Positions 17,812 to 28,900 of a stretch of DNA of 64,000 nucleotides are shown here, in pieces. The notes beneath the pieces are model-generated. The model made no database searches. It saw only the letters and a program-made list of their open reading frames with translations, and was not told where the DNA came from. Source of the stretch: Limimaricola pyoseonensis (GTDB taxonomy: Bacteria; Pseudomonadota; Alphaproteobacteria; Rhodobacterales; Rhodobacteraceae); contig NZ_FNAT01000008.1 in NCBI RefSeq assembly GCF_900102015.1, forward strand, positions 62,001 through 126,000, given 5' to 3'. The position numbers and the translations under genes are program-made. Each line of letters starts with the position of its first letter. Position 1 is the stretch's first letter.

Positions 17812-18734
17812 CGGCCCTTCTCCTCGCGGTACATCGACCACAGGAAGTAGGTGATGAAGCACAGCATAATCAGGAACAGCACCACCGCGATCGCCGCGCC
17901 GTAGCCCATGCGGAAGCCGTATTCCGACAGCGCCACCTCGAACATGTAGAAGCTGAGCACCCGGCTTTCGCCGAAGGGGCCGCCCTGCGTCATGATCGAG
18001 ATCAGGTCGAAGCTGCGCAGCGCGCCGATGATGGTGACGACGAAGGCGATGAAGGTGGCGGGCCTGAGCTGCGGCAGGATGATGTGCCACAGCATCCGCA
18101 GGCCCTTGGCGTTGTCGAGTCGGCCCGCCTCGATCTGCTCGGGGTCCACGGCGTTGAGGCCGGTCAGGTAGAGGATCATGCAATAGGCGGTCTGCGGCCA
18201 GAGGCCGGCGGCGATGATGCCGTAGGTCACCCAGTCCTCGTCGCCCAGCACGTTGACCGGCCCGAGCCCGACCCAGCCCAGCATGACGTTCAGAAGCCCG
18301 AAGGACGGGTCGTAGAACCAGCTGAAGACGAGGCCGACCACGACCTGGCTGATCACGAAGGGGAAGAAGAACAGCGACTTGTAGATGCGGATGCCGGTGA
18401 CGGTCTGGTTCAGGAACAGCGCGATGGCGAGGCCCGCGGGGATCGCGAGCAGGTAGAGCACCAGCCAGATCACGTTGTTTCTGAGCGAGGTGTAGAAGGC
18501 GTCGTCCCAGTACATCTCCTCGTAATTGCGCAGGCCGACATATTCGGCCGCGCCGAGGCCGTCCCAGTCGTAGAGCGAGATGTTGAAGCTCTGCCCCACC
18601 GGGATCAGCACGTAGATCGCGAAGAACAGGATGCCGGGGGCCAAAAACAGCCAGGGCGTGATGGCGATCTGGTTGCGCCGCCACCACGAGCGGGGCGCGG
18701 GGCGCGGGGCGGTGGAGGGGGGCAAGGGGGCCAT
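17808..18734 (-). CDS. CUT1 sugar ABC transporter permease (MalF-type)
   Basis: This 308-residue inner-membrane subunit has six helices. The first follows W-W-R-R-N-Q-I-A-I-T-P-W-L-F. The EAA loop reads E-Q-I-E-A-G-R-L-D-N-A-K-G-L-R-M-L-W. ATG at 18734 is preferred to 18797 because GAGGCG precedes it and the extra N-terminus would be unusual. The gene lies 70 bp downstream of the binding-protein gene. Confidence 0.92.
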   Translation of the reverse strand: MAPLPPSTAPRPAPRSWWRRNQIAITPWLFLAPGILFFAIYVLIPVGQSFNISLYDWDGLGAAEYVGLRNYEEMYWDDAFYTSLRNNVIWLVLYLLAIPAGLAIALFLNQTVTGIRIYKSLFFFPFVISQVVVGLVFSWFYDPSFGLLNVMLGWVGLGPVNVLGDEDWVTYGIIAAGLWPQTAYCMILYLTGLNAVDPEQIEAGRLDNAKGLRMLWHIILPQLRPATFIAFVVTIIGALRSFDLISIMTQGGPFGESRVLSFYMFEVALSEYGFRMGYGAAIAVVLFLIMLCFITYFLWSMYREEKGR

Positions 18735-18804
18735 GGCGACGCCTCGTGCTGGAATGGGTCGAGCCGGGGGCGGCCTGCGCCCCCGGCGGTCCTTCACGCG
18801 CGGA

Positions 18805-20070
18805 TCAGTAGATCCGCTGGCGCGCGCGCTCGAGCTTGTCGAGGATGCGGTCGATGTTGTCGGGCTTGACCATGAACTCCTGGAAGCCCTCCATCGCCAC
18901 CTTGGCCATCTCGGCCGGCGCGTCGCGGTCGAAGAACTGCGCCACGCCGCCGGGGCTGTTGGAGGACAGCGTCTCGAAGCCTTCCTTCAGGAACTCGTCG
19001 TCATCGACCGAGGACTGGCTGTTGACGGGCAGCTGCCCCAGCGCGTCGCCGGCGTTGATCGTGGTCTGGTTCTCGGCCGAGGTGACGAACTTCAGGAAGG
19101 CGCGCGCGGCCTCCTTGTTCTCGGCGCCCGCCGGGATGTGGAAGGTGTCGGTGGGCGCGTCCTCGGCCAGCTCGACATCGGGGTTGATCGCCGGGAACTG
19201 GGCATAGGCCAGCTGCTCGTCCGACAGCCCTGCCTCGCGCAGCGGCGCCACGGCGAAGTTGCCCATCAGGTAGGCCGCGGCCTCGCCGTTGACCATGAAT
19301 GGCAGCGCCTCCTGCCAGCTATAGGCGGTGTGGTCGTCGATGAAGGCGCCCATGTCGATCAGCTCGCGCCAGTTGGCGAAGGTCTGCTTGACCCGGTCGT
19401 CGGTCCACTCGACCTCGCCGGCGGTGAGCGCCATGTGGAAGTCGTAGCCGTTGGTGCGCATGTTGAGGTAGTCGAACCAGCCGGCGGCGGTCCACAGGAA
19501 CTTGGTGCCGATGGTGAAGCACTTGATGCCGTTGTCCAGAAGCGTCTGGCAGTTCGACTTCAGCTGCTCCCAGTCCTGCGGCTCCTCGAGCCCGTGCTCG
19601 GCGTAGATGTCCTCGCGGTAGTAGATGCCCCACTGGTAGTAGGTGTAGGGCACGCCCCACTGCTTGCCGTCGAGCGTCATCGCGCCCTTGGTCGAGGCCA
19701 GCGTCTCCGACAGCTCGCCTTCCCAGAGGTCCGAGACGTCCTCGAAAAGGCCGGCATCGACATAGGGGGCCATGCGGTTGCCCGCGTACCAGTTCGCCAC
19801 GTCCGGCGGGTTCGCCGTCAGGAAGTTGCGGATCTGGGTCTTGTAGGCCTCGCGGTCGATGATGGTCAGCTCGATCTCGAGATCGGGGTGCATCTCGCCG
19901 AAGCGCTCGACCATGCCCTCCATCACCGCGCGCGGCGCCGGGTTCGACATGTCCGAGAAGATCTTCAGCTCGCCCGAGAGCGCCATCTCGTGGCTCTCGG
20001 CAAGCGCGCCCGTTCCGAGCGCGGTGGTGACGGCCAGCGCGGCGAGCGCGGCGCTATGCTTGATGGTCAT
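18805..20070 (-). CDS. Extracellular solute-binding protein, family 1 (galactoside importer)
   Basis: This 421-residue periplasmic receptor of the CUT1 transporter has a Sec signal peptide at residues 1-24 (A-A-L-A-A-L-A-V-T-T-A-L-G-T-G-A-L-A). Two Rossmann-like lobes with aromatic residues (N-W-Y-A-G-N, Y-T-Y-Y-Q-W-G-I-Y-Y) could stack on sugar rings. A very strong ribosome site (GGGAGGAGG) precedes ATG 20070. It is the first gene of the galactoside operon. The sugar is inferred from the co-transcribed alpha- and beta-galactosidases. Confidence 0.93.
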   Translation of the reverse strand: MTIKHSAALAALAVTTALGTGALAESHEMALSGELKIFSDMSNPAPRAVMEGMVERFGEMHPDLEIELTIIDREAYKTQIRNFLTANPPDVANWYAGNRMAPYVDAGLFEDVSDLWEGELSETLASTKGAMTLDGKQWGVPYTYYQWGIYYREDIYAEHGLEEPQDWEQLKSNCQTLLDNGIKCFTIGTKFLWTAAGWFDYLNMRTNGYDFHMALTAGEVEWTDDRVKQTFANWRELIDMGAFIDDHTAYSWQEALPFMVNGEAAAYLMGNFAVAPLREAGLSDEQLAYAQFPAINPDVELAEDAPTDTFHIPAGAENKEAARAFLKFVTSAENQTTINAGDALGQLPVNSQSSVDDDEFLKEGFETLSSNSPGGVAQFFDRDAPAEMAKVAMEGFQEFMVKPDNIDRILDKLERARQRIY

Positions 20071-20097
20071 GGGTCCTCCTCCCTGTCATGCGCGACC

Positions 20098-20133
20098 GTC
20101 TCATTATTTGAGACGAGGTTTTGCATATTGAAA
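20098..20133. promoter_or_regulatory. Divergent operator region of the IclR regulator and sugar operon
   Basis: Two inverted repeats lie side by side in a locally A/T-rich 145-bp gap. A perfect GTCTCA-5-TGAGAC repeat is at 20098-20114. A TTTGCATATTGAAA element at 20120-20133 has 10 of 14 positions symmetric. The second resembles the TTT...AAA half-site style of IclR-family operators. Either could be the IclR site; the spacing suits control in both directions. Confidence 0.55.
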
Positions 20134-20214
20134 TGATAGCGCCGGTCCTCCTATGCTTGTCAACAGTCGAGGCGCGCCGCGGGCGGGCCGCGACGCGGCG
20201 AAACGGGAGGGGAC

Positions 20215-21028
20215 ATGAACGCGCAGCAGGCTCCGCAGGGCGGCGACGGCACGATCGGCAAGGCGGTGGCCGTGCTCGATCTGGTCGCGGGCTTCCGGCG
20301 GCCGGTGCGCTTCTCGGAGCTCAGGGCGCAGTCCGACTATCCCAAGGCCACGCTCTACCGGCTGGTGCAGACGCTCACGAGCCAGGGGCTTCTGACCCAT
20401 GATTCGGAGCGCCAGACCTACGCGCCGGGGCTGCGGCTGATGCGGCTGGCGCATGCCGCCTGGCAGCAGGCCTCTCTGGCGCCGGTGGCGCGGCCGCATC
20501 TCGACCGGCTGGCCGCCGAGATCTGCGAGACGGTGCATCTCGCGCAGCTCGACGCGGGGCAGGTGCTCTATGTCGACAAGCGCGTCCCCGAGCAGCCGGT
20601 CGAGATGTTCAGCCAGGCCGGCAAGGTCGGCCCCGCGCATTGCACCGGCGTCGGCAAGGCGATGCTCGCGCATCTCGACGCGCCGGCGCTCGACAAGGCG
20701 GTGGCGCTGCAGAGCTTCTACCGCTTCACGCCGCACACCATCACCGACGCGGCCGGGCTCAGGGCCGAGCTGGCCGAGATCCGCGCGCAGGGCTTCGCCT
20801 TCGACCGCGAGGAGCACGAGCCGGGCATCATCTGCATCGCCGTGCCGATCCTGACGGGGCGCGGCCGCCTGCTGGGTGCGCTGTCGGTCACCTCGGTCAC
20901 GGCGCGCAAGAGCCTGGCCGATCTGGAGACGCTGGCGCCGGCGCTGCGGGAGGCAGCGGCGCGCATCGCGAGGGACACGGAGGCGTGGCGATTCCCCGAT
21001 CCGGGGGCCGCGCGGGAAGGAGAGAAAG

Positions 21029-21036
<8 letters not shown>
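20215..21036 (+). CDS. IclR family transcriptional regulator of the galactoside genes
   Basis: This is a 273-residue regulator. The winged helix-turn-helix is at about residues 14-70 (G-K-A-V-A-V-L-D-L-V...K-A-T-L-Y-R-L-V-Q-T-L). The C-terminal effector (GAF-like) domain contains C-T-G-V-G-K-A-M-L-A and G-I-I-C-I-A-V-P-I. The ATG follows GGGAGGGGAC. It is divergent from the binding protein and overlaps the ATPase gene by 8 bp, so it is made with the transporter ATPase. It probably senses galactose or a galactonate-type metabolite. Confidence 0.92.
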
Positions 21037-22090
<1,054 letters not shown>

Positions 22091-22146
22091 GGGCCCGCGC
22101 CGCGGCTAGGCAGGGCCGGGGATCTGTGCGACACTCGCCGCGTCGG

Positions 22147-22174
22147 CCCGCCGCCTGACGGTTTGCGCGGCGGG
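22147..22174 (+). terminator. Hairpin terminator after the ATPase gene
   Basis: Eight-base arms CCCGCCGC/GCGGCGGG enclose a 12-base loop, 57 bases past the stop. This marks the boundary between the sugar-uptake island and the polysaccharide locus. Confidence 0.5.
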
Positions 22175-22211
22175 TCGTGTTCGTGTCCGCCCGGGCGTGT
22201 TTGCCGGGCCC

Positions 22212-22257
22212 GTTTTCGCCAGTGTCCGTTTAACCAGTGCCGGTTTCACCAGTGACC
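22212..22257 (+). repeat. Three short tandem imperfect repeats before a sulfotransferase gene
   Basis: Three consecutive copies of a 14-16 base unit of the form GTTT(N)CCAGTG(N)CC lie at 22212-22227, 22228-22241 and 22242-22257. They end 3 bases before the chosen start codon. They could be a regulator binding array or replication slippage. Confidence 0.5.
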
Positions 22258-22260
22258 CAG

Positions 22261-23064
22261 ATGCTCGACAACCGTACCCTCCTCGACAAGACCGGCCTCG
22301 CCGGGTTGCAGCGCGGCATCGACCGCGCCCGCGGCGTCGGCCGCAACCACTTCATGATCGAGATCGCCGGCCGGCGGCTCGGCTACTGCTACATCCGCAA
22401 GAACGCCTGTTCGAGCTTCAAGCGGATGTTCCTCGACCTCGCCCCGCCCGATCTGCCGCGCCGGCCGGACGAGCGGCCGATCGACTTCATGCGCCGCCAC
22501 TTTCGGATGACGCCCGAGGATTTCGAGCGCTGCGACCACCTCGTACTGGTGCATCGCGAGCCGCTGGCGCGGCTGCTGTCGATGTTTCGCAACAAGTTCG
22601 TGGCCGAGACCGGCGCGCAGGACATCACCCGCAGCTTCGAGCGGCTGGAAGGCCGCCCGGCGGCACAGGCGAGCTTTCGCGACTTCGCCACCCGCTACCT
22701 CGCGCGCGACTTCGCGCGGATCGACCGCCACGTGCTGCCGCAGCGGCTGCACCTGGCGCGCGCGGTCTACACCGACGTGATCCCGATCTCGGACCTGCAC
22801 GACCGGATGGCCGCGATCCTCGGCCCCGATCTCGCGGCGCGCTACTTCGCGCGGCCGGTCAACCGCAGCTCGCACGTGCCGCTGGTCGCGATGCCCGGCG
22901 CCGCCGAGCGGCCGGTGGCGGAGCTGCGCCGCCTCTACGCCGAGACCGGCACCATGCCCGACGATGACAGCCTGCTGCCGCCCGACCTGCGCGCCCGGCT
23001 GCTGGCGCGCTACGCGATGGACCGCGATCTCGCCGGGCCGGCGGCCGCGGCGCGCCCGGCATGA
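22261..23064 (+). CDS. Carbohydrate sulfotransferase (Sulfotransfer_2-like)
   Basis: This enzyme of about 267 residues is predicted to move sulfate from PAPS to a glycan. The 5'-phosphosulfate loop reads C-Y-I-R-K-N-A-C-S-S-F-K-R-M-F near the N-terminus. The 3'-phosphate element reads V-H-R-E-P-L-A-R-L-L-S-M-F-R-N-K-F, the layout of Golgi carbohydrate sulfotransferases and their bacterial relatives. ATG 22261 is chosen; a GTG at 22237 inside the tandem repeats is an alternative, and no clear ribosome site favours either. Its stop overlaps the following glycosyltransferase (ATGA). First gene of the exopolysaccharide locus. Confidence 0.8.
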   Translation: MLDNRTLLDKTGLAGLQRGIDRARGVGRNHFMIEIAGRRLGYCYIRKNACSSFKRMFLDLAPPDLPRRPDERPIDFMRRHFRMTPEDFERCDHLVLVHREPLARLLSMFRNKFVAETGAQDITRSFERLEGRPAAQASFRDFATRYLARDFARIDRHVLPQRLHLARAVYTDVIPISDLHDRMAAILGPDLAARYFARPVNRSSHVPLVAMPGAAERPVAELRRLYAETGTMPDDDSLLPPDLRARLLARYAMDRDLAGPAAAARPA

Positions 23065-24056
23065 ACGCGCCCGAAGCGCCACCCGTGCCGCCCCTGCCGC
23101 GCGTGGCGGTGGTGATCGCGGCGCATGACGCGGCCGCGCATGTCGACGGCGCGATCGACAGCGCGCTGGCGCAGGCCGGCGTGGATCTGCGCATCCTCGC
23201 GGTGGACGACGCCTCGCGCGACGCCACCGCCGCGCATCTGGCGGCGCGCGCCGCGGCCGAGCCGCGGCTGCTGGCCCTGGGCTGCGCCCGCAATCTCGGC
23301 CCCGGCGGGGCGCGCAACGTCGCGCTGTCGGACGCCGCGCTGGAGGGGGCCGACTGGGTGGCGGTGCTCGATTCCGACGACCGGCTCGCCCCGAACCGGC
23401 TGGCGCGGCTCTGCGCCCGCGGCGCCGAGACCGGCGCCGACGTGGTGATCGACGATTTCTGCCCGGTGGACGGTGCGGGCCGGCCGCTCGGGCCCCCGGC
23501 GCTGGTGCCGCGCCGCGGCGGCGGGCCGGTCGGGCTCGAGGACTGGATCGGGCTCAACGGCTTCGGCTTCCGCGAGGCGAGCTTCGGCTACGCCAAGCCG
23601 GTGATCCGCGCCGAGTTCCTGCGTCGCTCCGGCCTGCGCTACGACCCGGCTTTGCGCAACGGCGAGGATTTCCACCTGCTGCTGGCGGCGCTGCTGGCGG
23701 GCGGGCGCATCTGGTTCGAGCCGGTGCCGGGCTATCTCTACACCCATCGCGAAGGCTCGGTGTCGCGCCGCGCCCGGCCCGAGCATCTGAGCGCGCTGGC
23801 CGCCGCCGACGCCGCCGTGGCCGACGAGCTCGACCGCCGCGGCGCGGTCGGCGCGCTGGCGGCGCTGCGCCGGCGCGACGCCAACCTGCGGCTGCTGCTG
23901 AGCACCGAGGAGATCATGGGCGCGCTCAAGGCGCGGCGGCCCGACCGGGCGGTGCGGGCGCTGCTGCGCCACCCCGGCGCCGCCGGCCGGCTGGGCCGGC
24001 ATCTGGGCGAGGCGCTGCAGCGCCGGATGCCCGCGATGCGGCGGCGCCATGTCTGA
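23061..24056 (+). CDS. Family 2 glycosyltransferase
   Basis: This 331-residue GT-A enzyme has a nucleotide-sugar fold start V-A-V-V-I-A-A-H-D-A-A. The first acidic motif is A-V-D-D-A-S-R-D-A-T, the DxD-like metal site is V-L-D-S-D-D-R-L, and the likely catalytic base region is N-G-E-D-F-H-L-L. It has no membrane helix. It is translationally coupled on both sides: 4 bp with the sulfotransferase and 8 bp with the next glycosyltransferase. It resembles the protein at 38405-39436 in length and motif spacing, suggesting paralogues that add similar sugars. Confidence 0.88.
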   Translation: MNAPEAPPVPPLPRVAVVIAAHDAAAHVDGAIDSALAQAGVDLRILAVDDASRDATAAHLAARAAAEPRLLALGCARNLGPGGARNVALSDAALEGADWVAVLDSDDRLAPNRLARLCARGAETGADVVIDDFCPVDGAGRPLGPPALVPRRGGGPVGLEDWIGLNGFGFREASFGYAKPVIRAEFLRRSGLRYDPALRNGEDFHLLLAALLAGGRIWFEPVPGYLYTHREGSVSRRARPEHLSALAAADAAVADELDRRGAVGALAALRRRDANLRLLLSTEEIMGALKARRPDRAVRALLRHPGAAGRLGRHLGEALQRRMPAMRRRHV

Positions 24057-25290
24057 CACGAATGCGGCGTCGGACCGGGCGGTGCTGGTGGTGGGCCGGC
24101 GGCTCGACGACCTGCGCTCGGGCAACGGCCAGTACCTCGTCGCCTATCTCGAGGCCTGCCGCCGCGCCGGCTGGCGCAGCCGGCTGCTCTTCGCGCCGCG
24201 CCGCGCCTTCGGCAACCTCGCCTGGGCGCGGGTCGCCCCCGAGATCGCGGCGCTGGTCGAGGGGGTCGACTGGCCCGGCGCGGTCCGGATCGGCGGGCTC
24301 TACGTCTCGACCGCGCCGGTGGTCTGGGCCCGGATGGCGCGGCGGCTGTGGCGCGAGGCGGCCGGGCGGCTGCGCGGCCGGCGGCAGCGCGCGCCGCCCA
24401 GCCTGCTCGGGGCCGAGCTCGACCCGCGCGAGGCGGCCGAGACCGCCGACTGGCTGCGCCGCCGCCCCGCCGGGCTGCTCACCGCCGAGTACAGCAGCCT
24501 CGCGCCGCTTCTGGACGGGCAGGGCGCGGCGCGGCGCGCGGTGCTGCTGCACGACCTCTTCGCGCTGCGCGCCGAAAGCTTCGCCGCGCGCGGCCTGCCG
24601 CCCGACCATGCCGCGCCGAGCCTGGCCGAGGAGGCCGGGCGTTGCCGCGCCGCGACCCTGCTGATCCATGCCAGCCGGGTCGAGGAGGCGCGGCTGCGGC
24701 CGCTCCTGCCGCAGGCCGAGCATGTCTGGCTGCCCCCGGCGATCCCGCGCGACGGCGCGTCGCCCACGCTGCGCGACCGGATCGCGCCGCCGGCGGCGCT
24801 GTTCCTGGGCACCGACCATGCCGGCAACCGTGCCGCGCTCGAGCTGCTGCGCCGCCGGGTCTGGCCCGGCGTGCGCCGGCAGCGGCCCGAGGCGGTGCTG
24901 CGGGTGGCGGGCTCGATCGCGGCGGCGCTGTCGCCGGCCGAGGCCGCGGCCGAGGGGATCGAGCCGCTCGGCCCGGTGGCCGACCTCGCGACGCTGGGCG
25001 GGCCCGACGCGATCGGGCTGGCGCCGATGGAGCTGCGCAGCGGCGTGCCGATCAAGGTGGTCGACTACCTCGCGCTCGGCATGCCGGTGGTCGCGAGCGC
25101 CGGCACGCTCGACGCCTTCGGCCCGGCGCTGGACGGTCTGGTGATCGAGGCGGCGGACGATGCCGACTACGCCGCCGTGGTAGCGCGGCTGCTGTCGGAC
25201 CCGCGCGAACGCCGCTGCCGCGCCGCCGCGGCGGCGCAGCTCGCGGGGCGCCTGTCGCCCGAGGGGCTGGTGGCGGCGCTGCGCCGCTGA
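24049..25290 (+). CDS. GT-B glycosyltransferase (GT4-like)
   Basis: This 413-residue protein has a two-lobe GT-B fold. The N-lobe start is V-L-V-V-G-R-R-L-D-D-L-R-S-G-N-G-Q-Y. The C-lobe donor site is I-G-L-A-P-M-E-L-R-S-G-V-P-I-K-V-V-D-Y-L-A-L-G-M-P-V-V, where the Glu and the K-x-x-D-Y-x-A-x-G-x-P-V-V pattern are typical of GT4. Donor and acceptor unknown. Last gene of a sulfotransferase-GT2-GT4 operon. A GC hairpin starts right at its stop. Confidence 0.85.
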   Translation: MSDTNAASDRAVLVVGRRLDDLRSGNGQYLVAYLEACRRAGWRSRLLFAPRRAFGNLAWARVAPEIAALVEGVDWPGAVRIGGLYVSTAPVVWARMARRLWREAAGRLRGRRQRAPPSLLGAELDPREAAETADWLRRRPAGLLTAEYSSLAPLLDGQGAARRAVLLHDLFALRAESFAARGLPPDHAAPSLAEEAGRCRAATLLIHASRVEEARLRPLLPQAEHVWLPPAIPRDGASPTLRDRIAPPAALFLGTDHAGNRAALELLRRRVWPGVRRQRPEAVLRVAGSIAAALSPAEAAAEGIEPLGPVADLATLGGPDAIGLAPMELRSGVPIKVVDYLALGMPVVASAGTLDAFGPALDGLVIEAADDADYAAVVARLLSDPRERRCRAAAAAQLAGRLSPEGLVAALRR

Positions 25291-25309
25291 GCCCGAACCG
25301 CCTTCGGGC
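25291..25309 (+). terminator. Hairpin directly after the GT operon
   Basis: A 7-bp stem GCCCGAA/TTCGGGC with a 5-base loop begins on the base after the stop codon. The sequence after it is A/T-richer but has no clean T-run. Confidence 0.5.
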
Positions 25310-25961
25310 TGAGAATCCATTTCGAAATTCCCCCTGGAATTGAATCCCGGCGTGTTTTTCGGGCAACCCCCCGATTCATAAATGAAATTTCAATGATTTC
25401 GGGCCGATATGCCGGCTCGGGCAGGGATATCCTTGGCGAAACTCCGCCGGCTTCCGAGGGGTCAGGCGTACGGCATCCTGCCGATGGTGACGAAATGCCG
25501 GGTGGTGTTGTTTTGAATGTCTAGCCCCCCGGCAGAAAAAATGATGGGTGATGTGTCATCGATTCCACTCGGCCGAACCGGGTGGCAATGACTACACCGG
25601 AGGGTGAATGGCGCAGGCAGGCGACAGCCAGAGAAAGAAGGGGGGAGCGGCCGGTCCGGCCGGACGCTTCGGGAGCGATTTATCTGGAATCAAATGAGTA
25701 ATTGAAGATTCCCCTTTTCCGAATTGGATCGATGCCGGCCCGGCGCGACATTTCGGAATCCGGGATGCGAACGGCGCGGCCCCAGCGGCCGCGATCAAAA
25801 ACACCGGCAGATCAACTCGCTGGCATCGGGCGGACAGTGAAATTGCGCGGCCTTTGGGCCGAATTGCGAGATGCCTTCCCGATACGAGACATCATTCGGG
25901 CGAATGATCGCCGGATTGCACAACCGTTATGAGGGGCGCGCGCCTCTCTGGAGACTGTAGT
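25310..25961. promoter_or_regulatory. 650-bp A/T-richer non-coding region before the G8/RTX gene
   Basis: I see no credible gene here; GC content drops clearly compared with both flanks. It holds two inverted repeats: AATTCC-4-GGAATT at 25326-25341, and the perfect 10-bp palindrome TGAAATTTCA at 25383-25392. A long leader follows up to a GGAGA ribosome site at 25950-25954. The size and composition suggest a complex promoter for the surface protein, and possibly a transferred junction. Confidence 0.5.
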
Positions 25962-28900
25962 ATGGAACACACCGAGATGAACAAGATGGGGCACAGCCAC
26001 ACGCTGTCCCTGTTCGACCCGGCCAAGGCCACCCATGTCGCCGTCAAGAACGGCAACTGGACCGACCCGTCGAGCTGGAAGGGCGGCAAGGTGCCCGGCC
26101 CCGACGCCAAGGTGCACATCCCCGAAGGCATCTCGCTGCGCTACGACTCGCAGTCGCAGGCCCGGCTCGAGACGGTGCGCGTCGACGGCGCGCTCGACTT
26201 CGCCACGCGCTCCGACACCTACATGAAGGTCGAGAACTTCTTCACCGGCCCGCAGTCGCGGCTGACCATCGGCACCAAGGACGACCCGGTCGCCGCCGAC
26301 GTCACCGCCAAGGTGGTGATCGCCGACGGCCCGATCGACCTCAAGGCCGATCCCGGCCGGCTCGGCAACGGCCTCGTGGCCGAGGGCCGGGTGGAGGTGC
26401 ACGGCGCCGAGAAGGCCTCCTACGCCACGCTCGACGGCGCGGCCAAGGCCGGCGCCAAGAGCATCAAGCTCGAGGCCGGCGCGCAGGGCTGGACCGCCGG
26501 CGACAAGATCGTCGTGATGGGCACCAAGCAGGGCAAGTTCCAGGACGAGGAGCGCGAGATCGTCTCGGTCCGCAAGACCGATGGCGGCGTCGAGCTGGTG
26601 CTCGACAAGGCGCTGTCGCATGACCACGCCGCCCCGGCCGGCCACGATCTCGACGTCTATGTCGGCAATGCCAGCCGCAACGTCGTCTTCACCTCGGAGA
26701 ACCCCGAGGGCGTGCGCGGCCACGTGATGATGATGCACAACCCCGACGCGCAGATCCGCTACGCCGAGTTCGACGAGCTGGGCCGCACCGACAAGTCGCG
26801 CCCGCTGCACGAGAACGGCAATGTCGAGGCGCGCTACCCGCTGCACCTGCACGAGACCGGCACCTCGCCGGATTCGGGCATGGCGGTGCTCGAGGGCAAC
26901 TCGGTGCACGGCTCGCCGGGCTGGGGCATCGTCCAGCATTCCAGCCGCGCCGCGGTGGACTACAACTTCGTCTACGACATCGACGGCGCCGGCATCGTGT
27001 CGGAGGACGGCGACGAGACCGGCCAGTGGGTCGGCAACTTCGTCACCGGCATCAAGGGCGCGGGCGAGGACTTCTCGGTCGAGCGTGACGAGCACAAGGC
27101 CGATTTCGGCCATAGCGGCGTCGCCTACGAGAACCAGGCCCGGCAGATCGTCCAGCAGGACAACATCGCCGCCAACTCCAACACCGCCTGGATGTTCCGC
27201 GCCGCCGAGATCAGCGTCGACAACCCCGACCGCGGCTCGCTCGACTTCGACCCGGCGCCGCTCAAGGCGGAGCTGAACAACGAGGAACCGGCGATCGTCG
27301 GCTTCCACCGCAACAAGGCGATCGCGGTCGACACGGTGCTCGACACCGGCCACCGCCAGGACATGGCCTCCTCCACCGACCTGCGCAGCGACATGATCGA
27401 GCTGACCGCCTGGGAAGTGCAGCGCGTGCTCGACATCTTCAACTACACCGGCGAATACGTGATCCGCGACGGCCTGTTCATCGGCGCCGACAATGCCGGC
27501 CGCGCGGTGGTGCTGCCCGAGAAGCACGAGAGCACCTCCTTCGTGAACACGCATTTCGAGAACTTCCGCACCGCGGTGTTCGACCGCGGCGGCAACAGCG
27601 ACGGCGTCTATGTCGGCAACAGCTTCGCCAATGTCGGCAAGCGGCTGGTCTCCGACTACTACGGCGACGAGCGGCTGCAGTCGGGCAAGGCGGCGAAGAC
27701 GGCCGACCGGCCGAAGGTCGAGATCGACCCCTCCTCCGACCTGACGCTGGGCCCGCGCGACGACGCGCTGTTCATCAGCGGCAAGATCACCGACAGCGTC
27801 GGCACGCTCGGCCTCGGCACCAACCGCTGGGTCACCACCCCGAGCTGGGACGAGGACGGGATCGACAGCACCGACAACAAGATGGGCCACCCCAAGGCCG
27901 AGCAGCTGATCGAGCTGCACGGCGCGATGCGTGACGGCGACGGCTGGGTCATGCCCTTCGCGCTGTGGGTGACCGATCGCGGCACCGGCGAGCACCACGC
28001 CTACCGGATCGACGTCAAGCTCGAGGGCTTCTCGGACGAGTACCTCGCCAAGCACCAGATCGACGGCTTCAAGCTGCCGAGCGGCGAGATCCGGGTGATC
28101 GACTCCGGCGCCGCGGTGATGCCCGAGGGCGGCCACGACCTGCCCAAGCCGCAGCCGGAGACCCCGAAGACCGAGGAGCCCAAGACCGAGGAGCCCAAGG
28201 TCGAAGAGCCGAAGGTCGAGGCGCCCGTCGAGGAGACCCCGACGCCCGAGACGCCCGAGACCGACGAGCCGAAGGCCGAGATGCCCGAGGACGAGGCCGA
28301 GGACGCGCCCGCGCCGAGCCAGCCCGCGACGCCCGGGGCCGGCGGCACGCCGACCAAGACCGTCGGCGAGGCGCTGCGCTTCGACGGCACCGGCGTGGCC
28401 GTGCCCGAGATGCGGCTCGAGGACGACTTCACCGTCGAGGCCTGGGTCAAGCTCGAGCCGGGCAAGAACATCAACGCCGCCGACGCGATCCTCGGCAGCT
28501 CGGGCTTCGACCTGAGCTTCCTTAACGGCCGGCTCACGGTGCGTGACGGCAGCGACGTGATCGCGAAGTCCGAGGTGGCGGCGCAGGCCGGCGAATGGAC
28601 CCATTACGCCGTGGTCCGCGACGCCGGCGAGGTGCGGGTCTATCTCGACGGCGCCGAGGTCGGCCGCTCGGTCGGCGACTGGAACGACGCGGTGACGTTC
28701 AACATGCTCGGCGACGGCCAGACCCGCAAATGGGGCCTGACCGGCGAGATGGACGACGTCGCGGTCTGGTCCGAGGCGCGCAGCGCCGAGGAGATCGCCG
28801 CCGGCATCCCGCAGGCCGCCGACGGCCTGGTCGCCGGGTTCGGCGTCGAGGCCGGCGCGGTGGACTCGGTCAAGCACAGCGCGGCCGACGAGGTCGCGGA

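Noticed and set aside
25702-25932. Possible 76-codon gene in the A/T-rich leader
   Set aside because: No ribosome site, no family resemblance, biased composition; better explained as leader sequence.
28164-28223. Tandem repeats as a CRISPR-like array
   Set aside because: Units are contiguous 15-base coding repeats without spacers, inside the linker of a protein.
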